A stretch of DNA of 64,000 nucleotides from assembly GCA_041741455.1 (NCBI GenBank), contig JBGSJZ010000008.1, forward strand, positions 1 through 64,000. Direction: 5' to 3'. The notes below the pieces were generated by a model. It saw only the letters and a program-made list of their open reading frames with translations, did not search any database and had not been told where the DNA came from. Positions within the stretch are counted from its first letter, which is position 1. Each line of letters opens with the position of its first letter. This DNA is from CALESS01 sp041741455 (lineage in GTDB: Bacteria; Chloroflexota; Anaerolineae; Anaerolineales; Anaerolineaceae). Both the position numbers and the translations under genes were made by a program. Shown here piece by piece: positions 15,228-24,155 of this stretch.

Positions 15228-17087
15228 TTACTGAACGGTGAAAGTTACTGTACCGGTTCCGGCAGTATAACTATCCTTGGTGGCCGTAGCAGTTATGCTG
15301 TATGTACCTGTGCCATAGGTGCGTGTGGCAACCTTATGGGTGAAAGTGACTACGCCAGTTGAACTGGTGGTTCCGGAGTATGTGATCTTTTTTGAATTAG
15401 CAGTAGTCAAAGTTGCAGTAACTGCTGCACCACTCACGGGATCCCCTAATTTATCTTCGACAGTCACGGTTATATAAACAGTCTGTTTGTTTAGGTAGTT
15501 GGTTTTATCGGTTGTAACTATGACCGATAAAGGACCATAATCACCGGTACCACCACCCAGCAAATCCAGGGCGTCCTTGGCCTGCACCAGGCCAAAGCCA
15601 TAATAGACATCCCTGCCGGCTGCGCCCAGGTCCATGGCCGTGCTGGTCATGGCATTTCGAATCTGGACATTGGTCAGGGTGGGGTATTTGCTCCAGATCA
15701 GAGCAGCCACCGCTGAGACATGCGGGGTGGCCATCGAAGTGCCGTCATAGAACTCGTACCCGCTAACACCCCAGGCAATTTCGGAGAAGACACTTGCTGA
15801 TTGGCCGAGACTATTGGCAACCAGAACCAGTCCATCTTCCTGGCTGAGACTGAGGGCTGTAATGGTTGAAGAATTGCCCTCACCCAGCGTGCCGAGGAAG
15901 TTACCAGGTTCATTGTTGTAAATCAAAGCAGCTGTTCCACCACTGGTTTGGACATTCATAACCTTGGTGTAGAAGTCAATTGTGCCGCGCTGGCAGAGGA
16001 CAACTTTGCCGGCCCAGGCACCTGTGGCATCACATAGTCCACCATCTGCCAGGATGCCAGAAGCGGTGCCATAAGGAGCATATTCGATATGTCCACCGGT
16101 GTAGGTTGATCCGCTAACGGTTACTGTATTGGTTTCAACATAAGGCACCGTGCTTTTGACACCCACACCAGGGGCAGCCAGTTCAACATCCGAGTTAAAC
16201 TGGGAGAAATCAGCAACAGTCATGGTCGAATCGATGGCAGCAACGGAAACGACCGAGCTGTAACCAGCCGGGTAATTCAAAGCCGAGGTGCCTTCATTGC
16301 CGGCAGCCGCGATGGACAGGACACCTTTGGAATACAGGGTGTCAAAAGCGCGCTTCTCGATGGTATTGCTTTTTGCACCGCCCAGGCTCATGCTGATGAC
16401 ATTCGCTCCAGCGGCAGAACAACGGTTGGCGGCATCCGCCAGGGTGGAGGCATAGGTCCAGGCGCAGTTATCGCCAAAAACTTTAACGATATAGAGGGAG
16501 GTGGTACCAGGGGTAACGCCTACCACACCCGTCCCATTTATATTAGCAACGATGGTACCGGCAACATGCGTGCCATGGCCGCAGGTATCAGTACTCCAGT
16601 TGCTAGGGTAACCACCCAGGATATTGACACTGGCAAAATCCGCGTGACCTGTAAAGAGACCAGAGTCAATAATGCAAACGGTGCGTCCGGCTCCGGTGGG
16701 GGCGCCAGAATCAACCACCAAGTTCCTGTCAGTATCCCAGACATCCCGGGCTTGAACCATATCTACGCCAAAGGGAACCTCGTCCGCATTTAAGTAGCGT
16801 TTGGCGTCTTCTTCAATGGAAATAATATTCGGGTTGCGTGAAAGGCCAGCCAGCGCTTGCTCCGGAACGCTGACTACCACTGCGTTCAGGTCATCAAATT
16901 CATAATGGAATTCTGCACCGGCAGCGTTCAGGGAGCGTTGAACCTGACCTTTCATGCCAGGAGCAAACTCTACCCAAACGCGGGCTTTGCCTTCTTCAGA
17001 TGAAGTGGAGGCGGTGGATACGATGGCCAGTGCAGCGATAATGACGAGCACCGGTATGATAAATAAAAACAATCGAAAACGCTTCAT
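15228..17087 (-). CDS. Secreted subtilisin-like serine protease with PA insert and C-terminal Ig-like domain
   Basis: S8-family protease of 619 residues. A signal peptide (about 1-28) is followed by an I9-type propeptide (about 35-98). The catalytic triad is visible: Asp141 in CIIDSG, His171 in CGHGTHVAG and Ser451 in YDGTSMATPH, with oxyanion Asn264 in AAGNEG. Residues about 320-435 look like a protease-associated (PA) domain inserted between Asn and Ser. The C-terminus (about 525-619) is an invasin- or Big-type Ig-like domain with Ala/Thr-rich strands. It probably degrades external protein and supplies the amino acids taken up by the liv system at 20.5-25.7 kb. Confidence 0.93.
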   Translation of the reverse strand: MKRFRLFLFIIPVLVIIAALAIVSTASTSSEEGKARVWVEFAPGMKGQVQRSLNAAGAEFHYEFDDLNAVVVSVPEQALAGLSRNPNIISIEEDAKRYLNADEVPFGVDMVQARDVWDTDRNLVVDSGAPTGAGRTVCIIDSGLFTGHADFASVNILGGYPSNWSTDTCGHGTHVAGTIVANINGTGVVGVTPGTTSLYIVKVFGDNCAWTYASTLADAANRCSAAGANVISMSLGGAKSNTIEKRAFDTLYSKGVLSIAAAGNEGTSALNYPAGYSSVVSVAAIDSTMTVADFSQFNSDVELAAPGVGVKSTVPYVETNTVTVSGSTYTGGHIEYAPYGTASGILADGGLCDATGAWAGKVVLCQRGTIDFYTKVMNVQTSGGTAALIYNNEPGNFLGTLGEGNSSTITALSLSQEDGLVLVANSLGQSASVFSEIAWGVSGYEFYDGTSMATPHVSAVAALIWSKYPTLTNVQIRNAMTSTAMDLGAAGRDVYYGFGLVQAKDALDLLGGGTGDYGPLSVIVTTDKTNYLNKQTVYITVTVEDKLGDPVSGAAVTATLTTANSKKITYSGTTSSTGVVTFTHKVATRTYGTGTYSITATATKDSYTAGTGTVTFTVQ

Positions 17088-17178
17088 TTCTCCCTCTCCC
17101 TAAGCATTGAATGAATGGTCAAAATATGTGATATAAAGACCATATTCATACTATTAAAGCAGACAAAATCCTTGCGCG

Positions 17179-17200
17179 TTGGACTATTTTTGGACTATTT
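17179..17200 (+). repeat. 11-bp tandem direct repeat upstream of yigZ
   Basis: TTGGACTATTT occurs twice without a gap, a period of about one helical turn, 28 bases before the yigZ ATG. It could be a regulator-binding pair or a chance duplication. Confidence 0.5.
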
Positions 17201-17228
17201 ATTTGTTGGGATTTGATAAAATGAGGAC

Positions 17229-17867
17229 ATGAAACCCTACGAAATTCCTGCTGAGCGTATTCGAGTGGAGACTCGGGTGGTTAATTCGCGATTTATTGCC
17301 ACCCTAGCGCCAGCATTTTCTGTTGAAGAAGCCCGGAATTTTATCAAAGAGATCCAGGATGAATTCAAAGATGCGACCCATAATGTGCCGGCCTTTATCA
17401 TCGGGCATGGGGAAAGCGAGACTGCCCATTGTACCGATGCGGGTGAGCCCTCCGGGACAGCCGGGCGGCCGATGCTGGCGGTGCTGCAAGGCAGTAAATT
17501 GGGTGATGTGTGCGTGGTTGTGACCCGGTACTTTGGAGGCACCAAATTAGGTACAGGCGGGTTGGTGCAGGCATATAGCGATGCGGTGCGCAACGTGGTG
17601 GAGATTGTCCCGCGGGCACAGAAAATATGGATGCATACGATCATTTCGGTTTATCCATACCCTTATATTGAACGCATGCGCCGGTTGGCCGATGCCTTTT
17701 CGGTGGAAATTATCGAAGAGACATTTGAAGCGGATGTAACCCTGACTGCAAGGGTCCTGCCGGAGTATTTACAGCAATTTCAATTGCAGGTCCTCGAGAT
17801 GACCAATGGATCCGTCCACGTGGAGACGATTGATAGCGGAAGTGTGTTGAGACGAATTAGCCCTTGA
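17229..17867 (+). CDS. yigZ: YigZ/IMPACT family protein
   Basis: Protein of 212 residues of UPF0029/IMPACT. The N-terminal domain shows the family signature: HCTDAGEPSGTAGRPML and VVVTRYFGGTKLGTGGLVQAYS. The C-terminal domain (about 140-205) is the DUF1949-type ferredoxin-like fold. The eukaryotic relative IMPACT acts in translational control and the bacterial role is unsettled. The gene has its own short leader. Its last 11 bases overlap the 3' end of the convergent aminotransferase gene. Confidence 0.92.
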   Translation: MKPYEIPAERIRVETRVVNSRFIATLAPAFSVEEARNFIKEIQDEFKDATHNVPAFIIGHGESETAHCTDAGEPSGTAGRPMLAVLQGSKLGDVCVVVTRYFGGTKLGTGGLVQAYSDAVRNVVEIVPRAQKIWMHTIISVYPYPYIERMRRLADAFSVEIIEETFEADVTLTARVLPEYLQQFQLQVLEMTNGSVHVETIDSGSVLRRISP

Positions 17868-19035
17868 ATGGCAGTTGATTGAGGGCTATTGCAATGCGTT
17901 CAAGACACTTTTTAATATTTTCCTCGGAGGTGCAATAGGATAGGCGGATGTAGCCTTCCCCATTTGCCCCAAAACCATTTCCAGCCAGCACGGCTACCCC
18001 CGCTTTTTCCAGCAGATAATCTGCCATTTGATCCGAAGACAGACTGTAGGAACGGATGTTGGGAAAAACGTAGAAGGCGCCCTGGGGTTTTTGGCAGCTC
18101 AGGCCAGGGATTTGATTTAAGCCGTTCACCAGCAGATCACGGCGCTGCTGGTATTCTGCGACATGGGCGTCAACTTCTTTCTGGGGACCGGTCAAGGCAG
18201 CCAGGGCGGCTAACTGGGTGGCCTGGGCGGCACAGCCGATGACATGCATCAATTGAACTTCGACACGTTCTGCCAGGGCTGGGGGCAGGATGGCGTAGCC
18301 CAGGCGCCAGCCAGTCATGGCGTAAGTTTTGGAAAAACCGTCACAAATTACCGTCCGTTCAGCCATGCCGGGCAGAGTGGCGATTGAAGGCACCTCCAAC
18401 CCGTCATACGCCAGTCGGCAGTAGATTTCATCCGAGAGAATATAGCAATCGTTGGCGATGGCTCGCTTCGCGATATGTTCGAGGTCGGAGCGGGACATGA
18501 CTCCACCGGTCGGGTTGGCCGGCGAATTGAGCAGGATGATCCGGGTTTTGGGAGTCAGTAACTTGTCAAAAGCATCCAGGTCGAAGGAAAAATCACGTTC
18601 TTCCAGGACTGGCACGGGTACACCTACCCCGCCGGCCAAACCAGGCAGAGCGCCATAACTGGGATATCCCGGATCCGGGTAGATCACTTCATCGCTTGGT
18701 TCCAACAAGGCCAGCATCGCAAAGAACAGGTTGGGTTTGAGACCCGGACTGACAACCACTTGTTGGGCTGAGAATTCTAATCCACGGCGGCGTCCGGCAT
18801 CCAAGGCAATGGCAGTTCGTAATTCCGGGATGCCGCCGGGTGGGGTGTAACGGGTTTGGCCATTGGCGATGGCACGCAACCCGGCCAGGGTGGCGTGGGC
18901 AGGAGGCGCAAAATCAGGCTGACCGATTTCAAAATGCAGGATGTCTCGTCCCTGGGCTTCAAGTTGCTGAGCTTTGGCTAAAACGACATAGGCGCCTTCA
19001 GCGTGCAAGGGTTGGACGCGCTTAGAAAATTGCAT
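17857..19035 (-). CDS. PLP-dependent class I/II aminotransferase
   Basis: Aminotransferase of 392 residues. The cofactor Lys lies in CDGFSKTYAMTGWRLGY, SPANPTGG supplies the substrate-contact Asn, and the C-terminal Arg lies in YIRLSYC. The sequence is of the aspartate/aromatic aminotransferase Igamma-like group, so an amino acid-to-oxoacid role is expected but the substrate is not. An in-frame TTG at 19047 exists, but the GAGAGG ribosome site lies just before the ATG at 19035. It follows the DapA-family gene by 15 bases, suggesting one pathway. Confidence 0.9.
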   Translation of the reverse strand: MQFSKRVQPLHAEGAYVVLAKAQQLEAQGRDILHFEIGQPDFAPPAHATLAGLRAIANGQTRYTPPGGIPELRTAIALDAGRRRGLEFSAQQVVVSPGLKPNLFFAMLALLEPSDEVIYPDPGYPSYGALPGLAGGVGVPVPVLEERDFSFDLDAFDKLLTPKTRIILLNSPANPTGGVMSRSDLEHIAKRAIANDCYILSDEIYCRLAYDGLEVPSIATLPGMAERTVICDGFSKTYAMTGWRLGYAILPPALAERVEVQLMHVIGCAAQATQLAALAALTGPQKEVDAHVAEYQQRRDLLVNGLNQIPGLSCQKPQGAFYVFPNIRSYSLSSDQMADYLLEKAGVAVLAGNGFGANGEGYIRLSYCTSEENIKKCLERIAIALNQLPFKG

Positions 19036-19050
19036 GATACCTCTCAAAAT

Positions 19051-19932
19051 TTATTCAGATTTGAAAATAAGATAAAGGAGCTCATCCACTTCATTCTGGA
19101 TCGAAACCGATGGTCTTTGCAACGGTTTTCGAGGGGTTCCTCCGCATAAACCAATCTGATCCATGGCAAATTTGATGGCCGGAATGCCATAGCGCACTTC
19201 CAGGGCTTCAGAAAGGGGTGCTAATTTGAGCTGAAGGCGTTGGGCTTCCACCAAGTTGCCGGATCGGAAGGCACGGTAAAGCTGGGCGATTAACCCGGGA
19301 ATGATATTCCCCAGGGCAAAAATACCGCCAGAGCCGCCCATGCTCAAGAAGGGATACAACCCGGAAGCCAGCCCGGTCAGCATTTGGAAATCAGGACGGT
19401 GCGCCAGCACGGTGGCCAGGCGCGGAAGACTGGCGGAGGAATCCTTCAGGCCGTGAATGTTAGGGTGCTCAGCCAGTTTGAGGATGGTGTATGAAGGGAT
19501 TTCCACGCCCGTGAAAGCCGGGTAGTTATACAACAGAACCGGGATGGGAGAGGCATCCGCAATGGCTGTGTAATGACTCACCAGGGCGTCTGGTCCAGGC
19601 TTGAAATAGGAGGGCGTCAAAACAAGAACAGCCTCAGCCCCGGATTCCACAGCAACCTGGACCATTTCTATGGTAGCCCGGGTGGATTCTGCCGCAGCTC
19701 CAGCGATGAAGCGTTTGCCGGCTTGCAGCAATTGTGGGGCGCAGAATTTCCAAAGCCGGCTGCGTTCTTCCAGAGAAAGAAAAACGGCTTCTCCGGTGGT
19801 GCCAGTGACCACAATACCGTCAATAGCCTCAGCCAGCCAGCGATCCAAGTTGTGTTGCAGATGACCGAGAGCGATATCCTCCCGCTCATCGAATGGTGTG
19901 GTAATTGCGATAAACGTACCATGAAGATCCAT
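19051..19932 (-). CDS. Dihydrodipicolinate synthase family aldolase
   Basis: DapA-superfamily protein of 293 residues. Recognisable are GTTGEAVFLS (phosphate/carboxylate site), LYNYPAFTG with the catalytic Tyr, and HGLKDSSAS with the Schiff-base Lys. The family includes DapA and several 2-keto acid aldolases or lyases. The absence of lysine-pathway neighbours and the paired aminotransferase leave the substrate open. GGAGGG spaced 7 bases from the ATG at 19932 fixes the start (an upstream ATG at 19947 is inside that site). Confidence 0.88.
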   Translation of the reverse strand: MDLHGTFIAITTPFDEREDIALGHLQHNLDRWLAEAIDGIVVTGTTGEAVFLSLEERSRLWKFCAPQLLQAGKRFIAGAAAESTRATIEMVQVAVESGAEAVLVLTPSYFKPGPDALVSHYTAIADASPIPVLLYNYPAFTGVEIPSYTILKLAEHPNIHGLKDSSASLPRLATVLAHRPDFQMLTGLASGLYPFLSMGGSGGIFALGNIIPGLIAQLYRAFRSGNLVEAQRLQLKLAPLSEALEVRYGIPAIKFAMDQIGLCGGTPRKPLQRPSVSIQNEVDELLYLIFKSE

Positions 19933-20025
19933 AAGCCAACCCTCCATAAAGTAGTAAAGATATTATGCCGCATTTTATGCGACTGCGGGAGGGGAATGAT
20001 CCTTATTTGACCCGGATGGCGTAAT

Positions 20026-20054
20026 GAAAAAGGCTCTTCATTTTAGAAGAGCCT
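20026..20054 (-). terminator. Terminator of tRNA-Asp
   Basis: AGGCTCTTC (20031-20039) pairs with GAAGAGCCT (20046-20054). The minus-strand copy is followed by a T run. It lies 5 bases beyond the tRNA 3' end. Confidence 0.85.
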
Positions 20055-20058
20055 CTAG

Positions 20059-20132
20059 CGGGAGCGACGGGATTTGAACCCGCGATCTTGGCCTTGACAG
20101 GGCCACATGTTAGGCCGCTACACCACGCCCCC
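20059..20132 (-). tRNA. tRNA-Asp (anticodon GTC)
   Basis: The cloverleaf was folded by eye. The acceptor GGGGGCG pairs with CGCTCCC, the anticodon arm is TGGCC-CTGTCAA-GGCCA with anticodon GTC, the T arm carries TTCAAAT, and the discriminator is G, as expected for Asp. The length is 74 without an encoded CCA. It has its own promoter and terminator. Confidence 0.96.
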
Positions 20133-20143
20133 GAACGGCAAAA

Positions 20144-20172
20144 ATATTATCATACTCCATGGTGCAAGTCAA
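20144..20172 (-). promoter_or_regulatory. Promoter of tRNA-Asp
   Basis: On the minus strand TTGACT (20172-20167) and TAATAT (20149-20144) are separated by exactly 17 bases. The predicted start is about 5 bases before the tRNA. Confidence 0.85.
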
Positions 20173-20241
20173 GATAAAATAAATGTCATTTACGTCTCTA
20201 TTTTCTTCCTGTCAAATATCTGACATCCGTGAATTTAGTCA

Positions 20242-20269
20242 TTGACAAAAAGTGATTTTATGCTAATAT
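20242..20269 (+). promoter_or_regulatory. Promoter of the liv operon
   Basis: A perfect TTGACA (20242-20247) is followed after 16 bases by TAATAT (20264-20269), with an extended -10 TG at 20261-20262. The leader from about 20276 to the livK ATG is roughly 260 bases with no recognised riboswitch or attenuator. This accounts for the otherwise gene-free stretch 20133-20535. Confidence 0.8.
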
Positions 20270-20535
20270 TCTTTCATGCTGCAGACGAATCGTATTAACC
20301 CTGTTTCAGCCAAATCCCCAAGACTTATTCAACCTGCATTTAACGCTGAATACTTTCATTTAACCTGGTAAATCCTTTAAACTTCAGATTCCAACCATAA
20401 CTTTGATTAAGAGATTAATCATGCTTTATTGAAGTGTATAAGGAGGTGATGGCTGACAGGAAAACGCAGTGCAACCTAAGGAGTAAGGGTTATCAAGCCC
20501 ATTGTTCCCAACCTGTTTTGGAGGAAAAGAGAGAG

Positions 20536-21681
20536 ATGAGAACCTATAAAATTTTGTCCGTCTTAATCGTGGCAGTGCTGATGCTGACAGCCTGCCAAAC
20601 CGGTGGCACAACCACTGGTAGCGAACCAATCAAAGTAGCTATTCTGGCTCCGTTGAGTGGTGCTGTTCCAACCTTTGGCGCTTCGACCCGGGATGGCGCT
20701 ATGTTCGCCATTGAAGAGTGGAATGCCAAGGGTGGTGTTCTCGGCAGACAGATCCAGGCTGTTGTGGAAGATAGCCAGTGCTCCCCTGATCCGGCTGTCA
20801 ACGCCGCCAATAAGGTTATTGGTCAGGATAATGTGCACTACATCGTCGGCGAAGTCTGCTCCAGTGCTTCCATTCCGATTTCCGAAATCGCCGAGGAAAA
20901 GGGCGTAGTTCAGATTTCCCCCACCTCGACCAATACCATGCTGACCCTCAAGGCAGATGGTGTGACAGTTAAGGATTATATCTTCCGCGCTTGCTTCATT
21001 GATCCCTTCCAGGGACTGGTGATGGCCAAATTCGCGGTTGGAAAAGGCTACAAAACTGCCTTCATCATGTACGATCAGGGAAATGATTATGTGCGTGGTC
21101 TAGCAGAAGCTTTTGAGAAATCCTTCACTGAATTAGGTGGATCCGTTGTAGGCAAAGAAACCTACACTGCTTCGGATACTGATTTCTCTGCCATCTTGAC
21201 CCAGGTTGCAGAAACCAAGGCTGAGGTACTATTCCTGCCGGATTACTACAACATTGTCAACCTGGTTGGTGCTCAGGCCAAGGAAAAAGGCGTCACTGCT
21301 TTGATGATGGGTGGTGATGGTTGGGATTCGTCCGATCTGGACCTGTCCGCGGCTGAAGGTGGTTTTTATTCCAACCACTATTCTCCTGAGGATACCCGTC
21401 CGATCGTAGTTGAATGGGTCAATAAATACAAAGCCAAATACGGTGTCGTACCGGATGCCCTGGCGACCCTGGCCTACGATGCGACCAACCTTTTGTTGGC
21501 TGCAATCGAGAAGGCTGGTGTGGATGACCCGGCGAAGGTAAAGGATGTTTTGGCTGCGATCGAGCTTGAAACTGTTTCCGGCAAGATCACATTTGATGCT
21601 TCCCACAATCCTATTAAGGCTGCTGCAGTTTTGCAGGTCGTTGATGGAAAGATCGCGTTCGTTCAGTCAGTTGCGCCGTAA
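20536..21681 (+). CDS. livK: Branched-chain amino acid ABC transporter substrate-binding lipoprotein
   Basis: Type I periplasmic binding protein of 381 residues. The signal ends in LMLTAC, giving a lipidated Cys, and KVAILAPLSGAVPTFG opens the mature fold, with further family pieces YIVGEVCSSASIPISEIAEEK and AYDATNLLLAAIEKAG. The ATG at 20536 places the signal peptide at the N-terminus. An in-frame ATG at 20449 with a strong AAGGAGG would add 29 residues and bury the signal, so it was not chosen. It is the first gene of livKHMGF and delivers Leu/Ile/Val or related amino acids. Confidence 0.93.
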   Translation: MRTYKILSVLIVAVLMLTACQTGGTTTGSEPIKVAILAPLSGAVPTFGASTRDGAMFAIEEWNAKGGVLGRQIQAVVEDSQCSPDPAVNAANKVIGQDNVHYIVGEVCSSASIPISEIAEEKGVVQISPTSTNTMLTLKADGVTVKDYIFRACFIDPFQGLVMAKFAVGKGYKTAFIMYDQGNDYVRGLAEAFEKSFTELGGSVVGKETYTASDTDFSAILTQVAETKAEVLFLPDYYNIVNLVGAQAKEKGVTALMMGGDGWDSSDLDLSAAEGGFYSNHYSPEDTRPIVVEWVNKYKAKYGVVPDALATLAYDATNLLLAAIEKAGVDDPAKVKDVLAAIELETVSGKITFDASHNPIKAAAVLQVVDGKIAFVQSVAP

Positions 21682-21695
21682 CCAATAACTTAGTT

Positions 21696-21727
21696 GCAGA
21701 GGGGCGGTAATTTCACCGCCCCTCTGC
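21696..21727 (+). promoter_or_regulatory. Intergenic hairpin between livK and livH
   Basis: Twelve perfect pairs (21696-21707 with 21716-21727, arms GCAGAGGGGCGG/CCGCCCCTCTGC) with an 8-base loop and no T run. Such hairpins after a binding-protein gene usually stabilise the upstream message or attenuate readthrough, keeping binding protein in excess over permease. Confidence 0.7.
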
Positions 21728-21754
21728 TTATCCTGGTAGCAGGGATTTTCAAAC

Positions 21755-22882
21755 ATGAAACTTACCGCAACAGCACCGAAATCCCCCGGCTTTTTCGCGC
21801 GTATCATCGAGCGCAAATGGATTGGTCGGGGTTTGTTGATTCTGATAGCATTATTTGCTGCATACACATTAGGACGAGAATTGGTTGCTAAACCGACATT
21901 GTTTTTACAGCAAATTATTAACGGTTTGCAACTTGGCTTTGTGTATGCCCTGATTGCCCTGGGGTACACCATGGTGTATGGAATCGTCCGCTTGATCAAT
22001 TTTGCTCACGGCGATGTATTCATGGTTGGTTCTTTTGTTAGCTTTTTTGCCATCAGTCGCTTTGAGATTCATACCTGGCTGATCCGGTTGTTTCCTGGTA
22101 TACCGCAGTTCCTCGGTTTACTGGTTGGAACCGTGACAGTCGTTATTTTAGCAATGTTGGCTTGTGCTTTGATGGCGTTCACGATTGAGCGAATTGCTTA
22201 TAAACCGCTGCGAGATGCTCCCCGTATCTCGTTGTTGATTACGGCAATCGGTGTTTCTTTCTTCCTTGAATATTTCGGGGCGCTTAACTTTGTTTTTACC
22301 CCTAACTTCATCACCTACAAACGACCTTTTGAAGTGACTACCTGGCAGGTTGGCAAAGAGGGTTTTTCTGTTTTACAACAGGGGTCGAACATTAATGAAG
22401 GAAGTGTCATTTTTTCGAATATTTTTGTGATCATTGTATTGACTTCTGTTTTACTTCTGGCAGTTTTGCAATATGTAGTGAAAAAAACCAAAGTCGGCAA
22501 GGCGATGCGCGCCGTGGCTTATGATAAGTACACCGCCAGGTTGATGGGCATCAACACAGATGCGATCATTTCGACGACATTCATGATTGGCGCTGCTCTG
22601 GCAGGTGCAGCCGGTGTGCTGTATGCCATTGCATTTCCGTCGATCATTTTCTGGATGGGGATTATTCCAGGCCTGAAAGCCTTTGTTGCTGCTGTGCTGG
22701 GAGGAATTGGATCTATTCCTGGAGCGGTGGTGGGAGCGCTGATTATGGGACAGGCGGAAGTTCTCAGCGCAGCCTATATCTCCTCTCCAATGCGTGATGC
22801 CATTTCGTTCAGTATCTTGATCATCGTACTATTGGTTCGCCCGACAGGTATCTTTGGCGAAGCAAGTCGCGAGAAAGCGTGA
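21755..22882 (+). CDS. livH: Branched-chain amino acid ABC permease LivH
   Basis: Permease of 375 residues, longer than usual owing to an N-terminal extension with one extra hydrophobic segment and to long loops. Family motifs are GLQLGFVYALIALGYTMVYGIVRLINFAHGD near residue 50 and GRGM-type coupling residues in MRAVAYDKYTARLMGIN. The C-terminal FWMGIIPGLKAFVAAVLGGIGSIPGA is diagnostic. It pairs with LivM and is driven by LivG and LivF. Its stop lies 7 bases before the chosen livM start. Confidence 0.93.
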   Translation: MKLTATAPKSPGFFARIIERKWIGRGLLILIALFAAYTLGRELVAKPTLFLQQIINGLQLGFVYALIALGYTMVYGIVRLINFAHGDVFMVGSFVSFFAISRFEIHTWLIRLFPGIPQFLGLLVGTVTVVILAMLACALMAFTIERIAYKPLRDAPRISLLITAIGVSFFLEYFGALNFVFTPNFITYKRPFEVTTWQVGKEGFSVLQQGSNINEGSVIFSNIFVIIVLTSVLLLAVLQYVVKKTKVGKAMRAVAYDKYTARLMGINTDAIISTTFMIGAALAGAAGVLYAIAFPSIIFWMGIIPGLKAFVAAVLGGIGSIPGAVVGALIMGQAEVLSAAYISSPMRDAISFSILIIVLLVRPTGIFGEASREKA

Positions 22883-22889
22883 GGCGGCC

Positions 22890-24155
22890 ATGAAACTAGA
22901 TCGAAGCACAATATACTTTCTGGCCGGCGCTGTTGGCGTATTTGTTATTGTTCAAGTACTGATCACTTTTGGTATTCTTAATCCATTCTGGACGACCATT
23001 TTGAGAATTGCGGCTGTCATGGCAATTGCCAGCCTGGGCTTAAATCTCATCTATGGCTTCAATGGTCAGTTTTCGCTGGGTCAATGGGGCTTTTACGCCA
23101 TTGGGGCCTACTCCGCAGCGGATGTAACGTATCGATTTTCACAGCTCAACAATGCCAATGGGCTGACTGTGTTACTCATGGTGGCGATATTCTCCACAAT
23201 CGGATTGGTTCTGGCCCGGATGGTGGTGAGCAAAATTCGTGGTTTGGACCCTCTCTCAGCACTCACACTCTATCTGGCAGCAACCATTGCTCTGGGTTAT
23301 GTTGGTTTTTTGTTGGGCAAATTCCTTGCTGGTCCTGTCACCAGCCTGCTGGTGGCTCTGCCAAAGGATATAGCGGTACAGATTGTTTTTGTCATCTCCG
23401 TTTTTCTAGGGGGGATCATAGCAGCCGAAATAAGCTTCCTTTTCGGTCTACCAATATTAACCCTTGGTTCGGATTACTTTGGTATCGCTACACTTGGGTT
23501 TACGATCATTGTCAAGGTGCTGCTGGATAACTCTGACACCTTGCTTGGATTTGAGGAAATGAAAGGCGCCCGCGGGATGATCGGTATTCCCAAAGTCACC
23601 ACCTGGTTCTGGGTGGCCCTCTTCCTTGTGCTCTCAATTATCCTGGTGCGTAATATGTTGAATTCTACTTATGGCCGGGCAATCAAGTCGGTGCGTGAAG
23701 ATGAACTTGCGGCGAAGGCGATGGGTATCGATGTTGCCAATTTTAAGATCCTAACCTTTGTGATTGGTTCTTTCCTGGCTGGGATTGCGGGAGCACTTTA
23801 TGCGCATGTCAATGGCTTCCTGCATCCAAACACGTTCAATTTCATCAAATCGTTTGACCCGATGATCATTGTGGTATTTGGAGGTCTGGGTAGTATCACC
23901 GGCACAGTGGTAGCTTCCTTTGCCTGGGCTTTGGTGTTGGAAGGCTTTCTTCGGCTGTGGTTGCCGGAAGGTTTTGAGACCTGGCGTTTTGTTGTTTATC
24001 CGATCCTGCTGTTGATTATGATGTTATTGAAACCGAATGGTATTTTTGGTACGTACGAAATTGCTTATCTGCGCGACTTGTTGCCATTTCGAAAGAAGGT
24101 AAAGAAAACATTGGCTGTAGAACCCAACTCCGAAACGCCGGAGGTGACGCCATGA
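22890..24155 (+). CDS. livM: Branched-chain amino acid ABC permease LivM
   Basis: Permease of 421 residues with about ten membrane segments. The first half shows ASLGLNLIYGFNGQFSLGQWGFYAIGAYS, and the coupling loop reads GRAIKSVREDELAAKAMGID. Next come SFLAGIAGALYAH and VVFGGLGSITGTVVASF. The ATG at 22890 follows a GAGGCGG and was preferred to an upstream in-frame ATG at 22854 inside livH. The stop overlaps the livG start by 4 bases. The insertion around 100-200 makes it longer than classical LivM. Confidence 0.92.
   Translation: MKLDRSTIYFLAGAVGVFVIVQVLITFGILNPFWTTILRIAAVMAIASLGLNLIYGFNGQFSLGQWGFYAIGAYSAADVTYRFSQLNNANGLTVLLMVAIFSTIGLVLARMVVSKIRGLDPLSALTLYLAATIALGYVGFLLGKFLAGPVTSLLVALPKDIAVQIVFVISVFLGGIIAAEISFLFGLPILTLGSDYFGIATLGFTIIVKVLLDNSDTLLGFEEMKGARGMIGIPKVTTWFWVALFLVLSIILVRNMLNSTYGRAIKSVREDELAAKAMGIDVANFKILTFVIGSFLAGIAGALYAHVNGFLHPNTFNFIKSFDPMIIVVFGGLGSITGTVVASFAWALVLEGFLRLWLPEGFETWRFVVYPILLLIMMLLKPNGIFGTYEIAYLRDLLPFRKKVKKTLAVEPNSETPEVTP

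Noticed and set aside
20270..20535. T-box or riboswitch in the liv leader
   Set aside because: No specifier loop, antiterminator or known aptamer motif was found by eye.
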